DNA from: Bradyrhizobium barranii subsp. barranii
GTDB taxonomy: Bacteria; Pseudomonadota; Alphaproteobacteria; Rhizobiales; Xanthobacteraceae
Assembly: GCF_017565645.3 (NCBI RefSeq)
Contig: NZ_CP086136.1
Coordinates: 10,275,501-10,339,500, forward strand
DNA length: 64,000 bases
Reading direction: 5' to 3'
This document shows, in pieces, positions 1-7,031 of this stretch. The notes under the pieces were generated by a model. The model ran no database searches. It was not told the DNA's origin and saw only the letters and a program-made list of their open reading frames with translations. The stretch's first letter is position 1; every line of letters begins with the position of its first letter. The position numbers and the translations under genes are program-made.

Positions 1-563
1 TGAAGCAGCCGGGCATCCAGGTGAACCCGATTGGGCAGATCACCGGCCAGTACGAGTTCAACGAGGTCGTCTTCACCGATTTCTTCGTGCCCGATGATCA
101 CGTGCTCGGTGAGGTCGACGGCGCCTGGAAGCAGGCGACGAGCGAGCTCGCCTATGAGCGTTCCGGCCCCGAACGTTTTCTGGAGACCTATTACGTGCTG
201 ACCGAGCTGGTGCGCGCGGTCGGCCCCAATCCGGATACCCGCAGCGCCGAAGGCATCGGCCGGCTCGTGGCGCAGCTCCACACCATGCGGCGCATGTCGG
301 TCTCGGTTGCGGGCATGCTGCAGGCCGGCAAGGAGCCGGTGGTGGAGGCGTCCATCGTCAAGGACATCGGCACGGTCTGGGAGCAGCAGCTTCCGCACCG
401 CGTGCGCGATCTCGCCGCCTTCGTCGAGGAGACCGCGACCAACCGCGAGACGCTGGAGCGGCAACTCGACTTCGCCATCAAGACCGCACCGAAACTCACC
501 ATCCAGGGCGGCACCACCGAGGTGCTGCGCGGCATCATCGCGCGCGGACTGGGTCTGCGCTAA
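1..563 (+). CDS. Acyl-CoA dehydrogenase, C-terminal part (gene starts before the window)
   Basis: The reading frame is open from the first bases of the window to the TAA at 561-563, so only the C-terminal ~187 residues are present. The fragment matches the middle and C-terminal helical domains of acyl-CoA dehydrogenases: a VFTDFFVPDDHVLG block (the conserved strand before the C-terminal domain) and a final segment IQGGTTEVLRGIIARGLGL, where the GGTTE/GGxxE stretch binds FAD and substrate in this family. These enzymes put a 2,3 double bond into acyl-CoA thioesters. An enoyl-CoA hydratase gene starts 17 bases downstream, which fits two consecutive beta-oxidation-like steps in one operon. The substrate cannot be told. 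Confidence 0.88.
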   Translation, partial: KQPGIQVNPIGQITGQYEFNEVVFTDFFVPDDHVLGEVDGAWKQATSELAYERSGPERFLETYYVLTELVRAVGPNPDTRSAEGIGRLVAQLHTMRRMSVSVAGMLQAGKEPVVEASIVKDIGTVWEQQLPHRVRDLAAFVEETATNRETLERQLDFAIKTAPKLTIQGGTTEVLRGIIARGLGLR

Positions 564-580
564 TTCAATCGAGGATCGTC

Positions 581-1393
581 ATGAGCACCTATAAAGATAT
601 CGGCGTCGAAAAAGTTGGCCACGTCGGCACCATCGAGATCCGCCGCCCGCCGCTGAACTTCTTCGATATCTCGCTGATCAACCAGATCGCGGATGCACTC
701 GACGAGTTCGATCGCGACATCGAGATCCGCGCATCCGTGCTGTCGGCACAAGGCAAGGCATTCTGCGCCGGCGCCAATTTCGGCGATCCGGCGCGGCAGG
801 CGCAGGAAGCGCGCGAGGCCGAGAAGAAGGGCGACCCGGCCGACAACCTCGGCCCGATCAACCATCTCTACATCCAGGCCGTGCGCATCTTCCGCGCCAA
901 GAAGCCGATCGTCGCGGCCGTGCAGGGCGCGGCCATCGGCGGCGGGCTCGGTCTCGCAGTGTCGGCCGACTTCCGCGTCACCTGCCCGGAAGCGCGCTTC
1001 TCCGCCAATTTCACGAAGCTCGGTTTCCATCCCGGCTTCGGCCTGACCGTGACGCTGCCCGAGCTGATCGGCAAGAACAACGCTGAGCTGATGTTCTACA
1101 CCAGCCGCCGCGTCACCGGCGAGGAGGCAGTGAAGTGGGGCCTCGCCAACGAGCTGGTGCCGCAGGACCAGGTGAAGGCAGGCGCGATGAAGCTCGCCGC
1201 CGAGATCGCCGAATGCTCCCCGCTCGGCCTCCTCTCCACCCGCGCCACGATGCGCGCCAACCTCGCCGACCGCGTGATGGCCGCGACCAATCACGAGCTC
1301 GCCGAGCAGACGCGCTTGCGCGCGACTGAAGATTTCAAGGAAGGCGTCAAGGCCACCGAAGAGCGCCGCGCGGCGAATTTCAGGGGAAGGTAG
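581..1393 (+). CDS. Enoyl-CoA hydratase/isomerase family protein
   Basis: A 270-residue crotonase-fold protein. The FCAGANFGDPA segment (about residues 64-74) and the AAIGGGLGLAVSADFR segment (about 112-127) form the oxyanion hole and CoA-binding core of the family. It would hydrate or isomerise an unsaturated acyl-CoA. The ATG at 581 follows the dehydrogenase stop by 17 bases, so the two are probably co-transcribed. It converges on the VOC gene at 1594, with a palindromic repeat in the gap. The exact substrate is not evident; crotonase families include hydratases, isomerases and hydrolases. Confidence 0.9.
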   Translation: MSTYKDIGVEKVGHVGTIEIRRPPLNFFDISLINQIADALDEFDRDIEIRASVLSAQGKAFCAGANFGDPARQAQEAREAEKKGDPADNLGPINHLYIQAVRIFRAKKPIVAAVQGAAIGGGLGLAVSADFRVTCPEARFSANFTKLGFHPGFGLTVTLPELIGKNNAELMFYTSRRVTGEEAVKWGLANELVPQDQVKAGAMKLAAEIAECSPLGLLSTRATMRANLADRVMAATNHELAEQTRLRATEDFKEGVKATEERRAANFRGR

Positions 1394-1458
1394 TCTCCCC
1401 CTCTCCCTTTGTGGTGACGTCTCCCTATTCTTCCTTGAGCGGCCGCACTCTCAGACCC

Positions 1459-1582
1459 GTCATCCTGAGGTGCGAGCTGCGCGGTGCGCAGCACCGTGCG
1501 GAGAGCCTCGAAGGATGAACGGCCCCGCCGGTAGCCGTCGCCCTTCGAGGCTCGCCAAAGAGGCGAGCACCTCAGGGTGACG
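1459..1582. repeat. Palindromic intergenic repeat (CATCCTGAGG family)
   Basis: The element begins GTCATCCTGAGG and ends CCTCAGGGTGAC. Inner arms around CCTCGAAGGATGAA and CCCTTCGAGG also pair, so it can fold as one long hairpin. It lies between two convergent genes, where it may act as a transcription barrier. A related element with the arms in the other order is at 30538-30677. Confidence 0.8.
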
Positions 1583-1593
1583 GATCACTGAAA

Positions 1594-2331
1594 TCAACTG
1601 ACGCGGAACGTCACCCCGCCGAGCAGAAACTCGTTCCCCGCAACCGCGAGCCCCTTCGCCTTCGCGGCATGCAGCACGCTCGCGACATCCGCCACCTGAA
1701 ACTCCAGCGCGCTCATGATCTCGCTGGCGCCCTTCACGAAGCGGAAGGTGGCATTGGGCAGTTTCAATTCGGCGCCGCCACTCGGTACGATCCCGATGAT
1801 CTTCCCCCAATGTTCAGCGAGCGCCTGAGGATCCGGGCTCTGCATCTCCACGCCCGTCAGCGCCTGCGTCACATCCTTGCGGATGAACTTTTGCCAGTCC
1901 GGCCCTGCCGGCGGATACGCCCCCAGAATATCGTCGCTGCCTTTGGTATGGTTGAATTCGATGAAGGCGGCGCGGCAGTCGCGGGGGTGGAGCTGCACGC
2001 CGTGATAGGGCGCGTGGTCGATCACGTTGGCGGTGCGCACGCCCATCGCATTGGCGTTGCGGCCGCGTTCGTCCGGATCGTCACAGCAGAAGATCGCCAT
2101 ATAGCCGCCGCGGCCGCCGGTCTTCTCGATGAAGCGGCCGGCGGTGGTGCCGCCCTTGAACGGCGCGACCACCTCCAGCAGGATCGTGTCGACCGGGAGC
2201 AGCGCGTTCTCCAGGCCGTATTTGGCGACATTGCCATCGCGGTAGCAGACGTCGAGGCCCATGATCCCGGCGATGTCGGAGACCACAGGCGCGAGCTGCG
2301 GCGCGACGAGGCAGATCTGCCGGAGCCGCAT
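1594..2331 (-). CDS. VOC-family (glyoxalase-like) protein
   Basis: 245 residues with two related halves typical of vicinal-oxygen-chelate proteins: an N-terminal half (LRQICLVAPQLAPVVSDI onward) and a C-terminal half beginning near TGVEMQSPDPQALAEHW. The length and the two-module layout fit glyoxalase-like Pfam families of no fixed substrate. It lies 15 bases after the stop of the upstream enoyl-CoA hydratase on the same strand, so the two are likely co-transcribed. Its role in acyl-CoA metabolism (for example an epimerase or a lyase) is inference from context only. The start at 2331 is the only good ATG before the conserved N-terminal strand. Confidence 0.7.
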   Translation of the reverse strand: MRLRQICLVAPQLAPVVSDIAGIMGLDVCYRDGNVAKYGLENALLPVDTILLEVVAPFKGGTTAGRFIEKTGGRGGYMAIFCCDDPDERGRNANAMGVRTANVIDHAPYHGVQLHPRDCRAAFIEFNHTKGSDDILGAYPPAGPDWQKFIRKDVTQALTGVEMQSPDPQALAEHWGKIIGIVPSGGAELKLPNATFRFVKGASEIMSALEFQVADVASVLHAAKAKGLAVAGNEFLLGGVTFRVS

Positions 2332-2346
2332 ATAGGGCGCCTATCG

Positions 2347-3135
2347 TCATGCGCCCTTGAAGGTCGGCTTGCGCTTCTCGACAAAGGCCTTCGCGGCTTC
2401 CTTGTGGTCCTCGGTGTCGCTGCAACGGGTGTGATGGATCGCTTCGCCGTCGAAGCAATCTTCCAGCGCCAGATGCTCGGCGTTGTTGATGTTGCGCTTG
2501 ATGAAGCCGAGCGCGATCGATGGGCCCTGCGCCAGCGACAGCGCGAGCTCGTGCGCGGCCGTGTCGATCTCGGCATCGGGCACCACCTTCGTCACCATCC
2601 CGATCGCATGCGCCTCCTTCGCCGTGAGCACCGGCGACATAAGATAGAGCTCGCGCGCCCGCGCGCTGCCGAGCAGCTGCGTCAGGAAATAGGTGCCACC
2701 GTAGTCGCCGGAGAAGCCGACCTTGGCGAAGGCGGTCGTGATCTTGCAGGATTCGCTCGCGATGCGCAGGTCGCAGGACAGTGCCATCGAAAGGCCGGCG
2801 CCGGCTGCCGCGCCGTCGAGCTGCGCCACCACGGGCTTCGGCATCTGGTGCAGGATGCGCGAGACCTCCATGCCGCGGCGCAGGTTCGCCATTTTCACCT
2901 CGAACGGCAGCGGCGCACGGCCAGCCGCCATCGACTTGACGTCGCCGCCGACGCAGAACGAGCCGCCCGCGCCTTTGAACAGCACCGCGCGCACCTCGGG
3001 ATCGTCGGCCGCGCGCCGCGCGGCCTCGACCAGCCCCGCGACCATGTCGGGGTTGAGCGCGTTCTTCCGCTCCGGGCGATTCATCGTGATGGTGAGCAGC
3101 CCGCCTTCGAGCTTTTGCAGGACCATGTCGTTCAT
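2347..3135 (-). CDS. Enoyl-CoA hydratase/isomerase family protein (second copy)
   Basis: 262 residues of crotonase fold: FCVGGDVKSMA (about residues 60-70) and DGAAAGAGLSMALSCDLRIA (about 105-124) are the CoA and oxyanion-hole segments. The usual acidic residues of hydratases are not clearly in place, so isomerase activity is as likely. An AGGGAGACGTC stretch precedes the ATG at 3135. It lies between the VOC gene and the periplasmic binding protein gene on the same strand, suggesting an uptake and breakdown unit for an acid degraded as a CoA ester. It is not closely alike to the plus-strand hydratase at 581. Confidence 0.88.
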   Translation of the reverse strand: MNDMVLQKLEGGLLTITMNRPERKNALNPDMVAGLVEAARRAADDPEVRAVLFKGAGGSFCVGGDVKSMAAGRAPLPFEVKMANLRRGMEVSRILHQMPKPVVAQLDGAAAGAGLSMALSCDLRIASESCKITTAFAKVGFSGDYGGTYFLTQLLGSARARELYLMSPVLTAKEAHAIGMVTKVVPDAEIDTAAHELALSLAQGPSIALGFIKRNINNAEHLALEDCFDGEAIHHTRCSDTEDHKEAAKAFVEKRKPTFKGA

Positions 3136-3172
3136 GGGACGTCTCCCTTGTTGTTGTTTTGCTCGGGCCTCA

Positions 3173-3240
3173 GCGACGAAGCAATCCAGACCGTCTCTGC
3201 GGAAACATCTCTGGATTGCTTCGCTTCGCTCGCAATGACG
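3173..3240. repeat. Intergenic hairpin repeat (GAAGCAATCCAGA family)
   Basis: GAAGCAATCCAGA pairs with TCTGGATTGCTTC across a short spacer, followed by a CGCTCGCAATGACG tail. It lies in the 109-base gap between the binding-protein stop and the hydratase start. No other copy was seen in the window. Confidence 0.7.
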
Positions 3241-3244
3241 ATCT

Positions 3245-4453
3245 CTATTTCTTCACCAGCGGGCAGCGCGACTGCTCGAGCGACTGGAACGCCTCGTTGC
3301 CGGGCACGGTGGCGAGCAGCTTGTAGTCGTCCCAGCGGCCCTTGGACTCAGACGGCTTCTTGACCTCGAACAGGTACATGTCGTGGATCATGCGGCCGTC
3401 CTCGCGGATCTTGCCGTTCTTGGCGAAGAAGTCGTTGATCGGTGTCTCCTTCATCACCTTGATGACCGCGGCCGAGTCGGTCGTGCCCGCCGCCTTCACG
3501 GCCTTCAGGTAATGCGTGACGGACGAATAGACGCCGGCCTGCGCCGAGGTCGGTACGCGCTTGGTGCGCTCCATGAATCGCTTCGAGAACGCGCGCGTAT
3601 CGTCGTTGAGGTCCCAGTAGAAGGCTTCGGCGAGCAGCAGGCCCTGCGCGGTCTCCAGCCCGATCGAATCGATGTCGGAGACGAAGGCGAGCAGCGGCGA
3701 GACCTTCTGGCCGCCCTTGGTGATGCCGAACTCGGCCGCCTGCTTGATGGCGTTGACGGTATCGCCGCCGGCGTTGGCAAGGCCAATCACCTTGGCCTTG
3801 GACGCTTGAGCCTGGAGCAGGAACGACGAGAAATCCGACGTGTTGAGCGGATGGCGCACGGCGCCGAGCACCTTGCCGCCGGTCTTGGTGACGACGGCGC
3901 TGGTGTCCTTCTCCAGGTCCTGGCCGAAGGCGTAATCGGCGGTGAGGAAGAACCAGCTGTCGAGGCCGGACTTCACGGCGGCAAGACCGGTCACGTTGGC
4001 CTGGCCATAAGTGTCGAACACGTAGTGAATGGTGTAGGGACCGCAGGCCTCGTTGGTGAGACGGATCGAGCCTGGGCCGTTGAACATGATGATCTTGTTG
4101 CGCGCTTTCGCGATCTCGCCGGCGGCGAGCGCAGTGGCCGAGGCCGCGACGTCGTAGATCATCTCGACGCCCTGGTTGTCGAGCATGTCGCGGGCGATGT
4201 TGGCGGACAGGTCAGCCTTGTTGAGATGGTCGGCCGCTAGCACCTGGATCTTGCGTCCCAGCACCTCGCCGCCAAAATCTTCGACGGCCATCTTGGCCGC
4301 GGTCTCGCTGCCGGGGCCGGTGATGTCGGCATAGAGGCTCGACATGTCGAGGATGCCTCCGATCTTCAGCGGCGGCTTGTCCTGGGCCTGCGCGGCGGCG
4401 CTCGCACTCAGGGCAAACGCTGCGGCAAAAATGCCCGACAAAATATTCTTCAT
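3245..4453 (-). CDS. ABC transporter substrate-binding protein (branched-chain amino acid/aromatic acid type)
   Basis: 402 residues with a clear Sec signal peptide (MKNILSGIFAAAFALSASAAAQA). The mature part opens with PPLKIGGILDMSSLYADITG, the typical first strand of Peripla_BP_6/LivJ-like binding proteins. A late cysteine (SRCPLVKK) lies near the C-terminus. It would deliver a solute to a Liv-type ABC permease, but no permease gene is adjacent. It stands upstream of the minus-strand hydratase/VOC pair, so the ligand may be an acid degraded through CoA esters (inference). RBS-like AGGGAGGTC lies before the ATG at 4453. Confidence 0.88.
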   Translation of the reverse strand: MKNILSGIFAAAFALSASAAAQAQDKPPLKIGGILDMSSLYADITGPGSETAAKMAVEDFGGEVLGRKIQVLAADHLNKADLSANIARDMLDNQGVEMIYDVAASATALAAGEIAKARNKIIMFNGPGSIRLTNEACGPYTIHYVFDTYGQANVTGLAAVKSGLDSWFFLTADYAFGQDLEKDTSAVVTKTGGKVLGAVRHPLNTSDFSSFLLQAQASKAKVIGLANAGGDTVNAIKQAAEFGITKGGQKVSPLLAFVSDIDSIGLETAQGLLLAEAFYWDLNDDTRAFSKRFMERTKRVPTSAQAGVYSSVTHYLKAVKAAGTTDSAAVIKVMKETPINDFFAKNGKIREDGRMIHDMYLFEVKKPSESKGRWDDYKLLATVPGNEAFQSLEQSRCPLVKK

Positions 4454-4521
4454 CGAAAAAGACCTCCCTTATCGCGCCGTACTCTGATGGCGGCTTGGTT
4501 ATTGCTCTTGGTTATTGCTGT

Positions 4522-4590
4522 TGCCGCAATCATGCCGCATGCGCAAGTGCGCAGCAAGCGCGAGGGCGTTGCGGGCGCATGATTGCCGCA
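4522..4590. promoter_or_regulatory. Imperfect inverted repeat upstream of the binding-protein gene
   Basis: TGCCGCAATCATGC at 4522-4535 is matched by GCATGATTGCCGCA at 4577-4590, with one mismatch in the arms. It lies 70-140 bases upstream of the minus-strand binding-protein start, inside the 4454-4867 gap. A short direct repeat (TTGGTTATTGCT, about 4497-4520) lies beside it. It could be an operator or leader hairpin; no regulator gene is adjacent. Confidence 0.4.
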
Positions 4591-4710
4591 CATGTTTTCC
4601 GCAAAGCGGAATGGCATGTTGCGGCGAAATGTTTCCACCGTCATTGCTGTGCAAGTTCATTAATTCGCTGATCGAGTGTGAGGCAATGGCGACGCGTCAC
4701 GCGAACTGCC

Positions 4711-4803
4711 GTAGGGTGGGCAAAGGCGCGCTCTTCGCGCCGTGCCCACGAGCCCGCGCGACAAATCAAAGACGTGGGCGCGCTTCGCTTTGCCCACCCT
4801 ACG
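4711..4803. repeat. Palindromic intergenic repeat (GTAGGGTGGGCAAAG family), copy 1
   Basis: Begins GTAGGGTGGGCAAAGGCGCG and ends CGCTTTGCCCACCCTACG, so the ends are inverted copies and the whole can form a hairpin. Other copies are at 8579-8667 and 52542-52635. The copies differ in their inner spacers. Confidence 0.85.
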
Positions 4804-4867
4804 ATAGCCTTCGCGGTTCGCCACGTTTGCGTTAGAACTAGAGCACAACGCAACCTTTCCGGGCACC

Positions 4868-4958
4868 GTGACGCGACTGCTTCATCTCATCGTCGCACTT
4901 CCTCTCGTCGCCGGTCACAGAGCTGGCCCCGGTTGTTTGGACAGCGCCCCGCTGGATT
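4868..4958 (+). pseudogene. Probable 5' remnant of the thermonuclease-like gene cut by the IS element
   Basis: A GTG at 4868 opens a frame reading VTRLLHLIVALPLVAG, a plausible start of a Sec signal peptide, on the same strand as the thermonuclease-like sequence that resumes after the insertion sequence at about 6252. The two parts are not in the same frame across the ends I assign, so either the ends are a few bases off or the junction has decayed. The link is inference from orientation and position. Confidence 0.45.
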
Positions 4959-4998
4959 TAAGTGGATTCCTGCCGGGTTATGCTGAACGCGGGGCTTT

Positions 4999-5055
4999 AC
5001 GGTTTTGTCGTTGCGTCGGGAGGGCGTAGCCCGACCAGAGCGACGACAAAACCGT
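4999..5055. terminator. Strong hairpin at the 3' end of the IS element
   Basis: ACGGTTTTGTCGT pairs with ACGACAAAACCGT (13 bp), with an inner GTCGGG/CCCGAC stem. It follows the orfB stop within the IS. No T-run follows, so it is a candidate transcript-end or insulating structure and not a classic intrinsic terminator. Confidence 0.5.
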
Positions 5056-5064
5056 CGGCGACGG

Positions 5065-5892
5065 TCATGCGGCCATCACCATAGCTTGCGTGCCGAAGTA
5101 AGCCTCGTCGGGCGTGCGCCCGTCAAGGCTCGAGTGAGGGCGTCCCTGATTGTAGAAGGCCAGATACTTGGCAATTGACGCTCGCGCCTCGGACACGCTG
5201 TCGTAGGCGCGGAGATAAACTTCTTCGTATTTGACCGTGCGCCAGAGCCGCTCGACAAACACGTTGTCGCGCCAGGCGCCCTTGCCGTCCATGCTGATGG
5301 CGATCTTCGCGTCCAGCAGCACATCGGTGAACTCGAGGCTGGTGAACTGGCTGCCCTGATCCGTGTTGAAAATCTCGGGCCTGCCGTGCTTCGCCAACGC
5401 CTCCTGGACCGCTTCGACGCAGAAGGCCGCCTCCATTGTGATCGAGACGCGATGGGCCAGGACCCGTCGGCTGAACACATCGACGACCGCCGCGAGATAG
5501 ACGAAGCCACGCCGCATCGGAATGTAGGTGATGTCCATTGCCCACGCATGGTCGGGCCGCTCGATCTTCAATCCGCGCAACAGGTACGGGTAGATCTTGT
5601 GACCCGGAGCCGGCTTGCTCGTGTTCGGGCGACGATAGACCGCCTCGATCCGCATGCGCTTCATCAGCGTCGCGATGTGGCGGCGACCGGCGTATACGCC
5701 CTCCCGCCGCAGCAACGATCGCAGCATACGCGCTCCCGCGAAGGGATAATCGAGATGCAGCTCATCGAGCCGACGCATCAAGGCAAGGTCCTCGGCCGAA
5801 ACTGGCCGAGGTTCATAGTAGACCGTGCTGCGAGCCAGCTTCAGGACCTTCGCCTGGCGCACGATAGAAAGATCATGATCGCGGTCGATCAT
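5065..5892 (-). CDS. IS3-family transposase orfB (integrase catalytic domain)
   Basis: 275 residues with the rve/DDE integrase core: first Asp in WAMDITYIPM, second in NTDQGSQF, and Glu in NVFVERLWRTVKYE, the D,D(35)E arrangement of IS3 transposases. A HTH_21-type region (LDELHLDYPFAGARM) lies before the core. Its ATG overlaps the orfA stop (ATGA at 5889-5892), but the frame is open upstream as far as the slippery site at 5934-5940, so the working enzyme is probably an OrfAB fusion made by frameshifting. No inactivating change is visible, so the element looks competent. Confidence 0.93.
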   Translation of the reverse strand: MIDRDHDLSIVRQAKVLKLARSTVYYEPRPVSAEDLALMRRLDELHLDYPFAGARMLRSLLRREGVYAGRRHIATLMKRMRIEAVYRRPNTSKPAPGHKIYPYLLRGLKIERPDHAWAMDITYIPMRRGFVYLAAVVDVFSRRVLAHRVSITMEAAFCVEAVQEALAKHGRPEIFNTDQGSQFTSLEFTDVLLDAKIAISMDGKGAWRDNVFVERLWRTVKYEEVYLRAYDSVSEARASIAKYLAFYNQGRPHSSLDGRTPDEAYFGTQAMVMAA

Positions 5893-6194
5893 CGCTTTGC
5901 GCTCAGCAGGCCCGCCTTGGTGAGCGCGCCGGACAAAAAATCGTTTTCCAACGCCAGCTCGCCGATCTTGGCATGTAACGCCTTCAAATCGACCGGCGTC
6001 TCGGCCGATGTCTTGTCATGCCCAAACACGCCGGCGGCGCCTTCCAGGAGCTGGTTTTTCCAGATCGTGATCTGGTTCGGATGAACATCAAACAGTTGCG
6101 CCAGCTCCGCCAGTGTCTTGTCGCCTTTGACCGCAGCCAAAGCAACCTTCGCCTTGAATGCCGGAGAATGCGTCCGGCGGCTCTTCTTCGTCAT
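5889..6194 (-). CDS. IS3-family transposase orfA (HTH)
   Basis: 101 residues starting MTKKSRRTHSPAFKAKVA, the HTH_Tnp_1 domain that binds the terminal repeats (AELAQLFDVHPNQITIWK is the helix-turn-helix). The C-terminal part, from about residue 60, is a coiled-coil/leucine-zipper-like stretch. The longer frame reaches 6248, but the start at 6194 fits the family length and leaves room for the IS end. It contains T TTT TTG in the zero frame at 5940-5934, a classic -1 slippery heptamer leading into orfB. Confidence 0.92.
   Translation of the reverse strand: MTKKSRRTHSPAFKAKVALAAVKGDKTLAELAQLFDVHPNQITIWKNQLLEGAAGVFGHDKTSAETPVDLKALHAKIGELALENDFLSGALTKAGLLSAKR
5934..5940 (-). promoter_or_regulatory. 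Programmed -1 frameshift heptamer (T TTT TTG)
   Basis: On the coding strand the orfA frame reads GAT TTT TTG, so the heptamer fits X XXY YYZ exactly. After a -1 slip the frame stays open and runs through the orfB ATG at 5892. This is the usual way IS3 elements make OrfAB. Confidence 0.75.
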
Positions 6195-6251
6195 CTTCGC
6201 TCCTGATTCGCAGCAAGAATCCTCGCCGCTGTCAGGCAGAAAATCCACTCA

Positions 6252-7005
6252 AGCTACTGTCCGAATTTGCGGGGCCAGCTCTCACACCGCGTTCGCCGCA
6301 CCGTGCCAGTTCGAGTCCCAAGGCGACGGCCGCGTCGCCGCAATCGTCGATGCGCGTGGCGTGCGTCTCGACGACGGCCGCGAGGTGCGCCTCGCCGGGA
6401 TCGAGCCAACCGCAACGACGAAGCAGGCGCTGACGTCGCTGCTCACCGGACGCGACGTCACGCTGCGCGGCACCGGCGACACGCCCGACCGCTACGGCCG
6501 TCAGGGCGCACTCATCTTCGTCGGCGAAAGCGAGGCCCCCATCCAGGCTGTGCTGCTCGCCCAGGGCGCCGCCCTCGTCTCCGCCGAGATCGCGGACAAG
6601 GACTGCGCGGCGGCCCTGATGGCGGCGGAGACCGAGGCACGGCGCCAAAAAAAGGGCAACTGGGCTGACCCGTCGGCCATAAAAAACGCGGAAAGTCCGG
6701 ACGATATTTTGGCGGGGATCGGGCGCTTTATGGTGGTCGAGGGCAAAGTCCTGTCGGTCCGGCAAGCTGGGGCAATGACCTACCTCAACTTCGGACGAAA
6801 CTGGACACGCGGCTTTGCCGTGACTATTTCAAAGCGCACGCAACCCGCGTTCGAAAACGCCGGGATTACTCTTAAGTCCCTGGAAAATCGACGCATTCGC
6901 GTCCGGGGCTGGGTCGAGGGGAATACAGGGCCGCGCATCGATGTGCGCCTTGCGGGACAGGTCGAGTTGCTGGGCGCAAACGAGCCGACAGGGGTAAGGC
7001 CCTAA
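6252..7005 (+). pseudogene. Thermonuclease-like (SNase-fold) gene, 3' part separated from its start by the IS
   Basis: The segment GDGRVAAIVDARGVRLDDGR followed by EVRLAGIEP is the opening of the staphylococcal-nuclease fold; GRDVTLRG and DTPDRYGR continue it, and a second domain (ILAGIGRFMVVEGKVLSVR) follows, as in alphaproteobacterial thermonuclease-family proteins. The first residues after the IS border (ATVRICGASSH) do not look like a start. The open frame continues back into the IS as far as 6118 but is antisense to orfA there, so a fused start is unlikely to be native. The secretion signal is probably lost, although an internal start could still give a cytoplasmic product. The next gene is 26 bases downstream. 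Confidence 0.75.
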
Positions 7006-7031
7006 AAGGGGCCAGGCACGGATTAAGCGAC

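Larger units (their letters stand above)
4959..6251 (-). mobile_element. IS3-family insertion sequence (orfA + orfB)
   Basis: The element carries two overlapping transposase frames on the minus strand. The ends are imperfect inverted repeats: TAAGTGGATTCCTGCC on the left (from 4959) and TGAGTGGATTTTCTGCC read inward from 6251 on the right. I could not find a clear target duplication; GCT occurs on both sides if the left end is taken at 4954. The size of about 1.29 kb is usual for the family. It separates a thermonuclease-like gene from its probable start. Confidence 0.85.

Noticed and set aside
1669..3363. Long plus-strand frame across the VOC and hydratase genes
   Set aside because: It is antisense to clear family proteins and lacks any recognisable domain.
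4450..4644. Minus-strand frame of 64 residues before the binding protein
   Set aside because: It overlaps the leader, has no RBS and no recognisable features.
6118..6252. Open frame that would extend the thermonuclease-like gene upstream
   Set aside because: It runs antisense to the IS orfA and belongs to the IS, so the start is not native.
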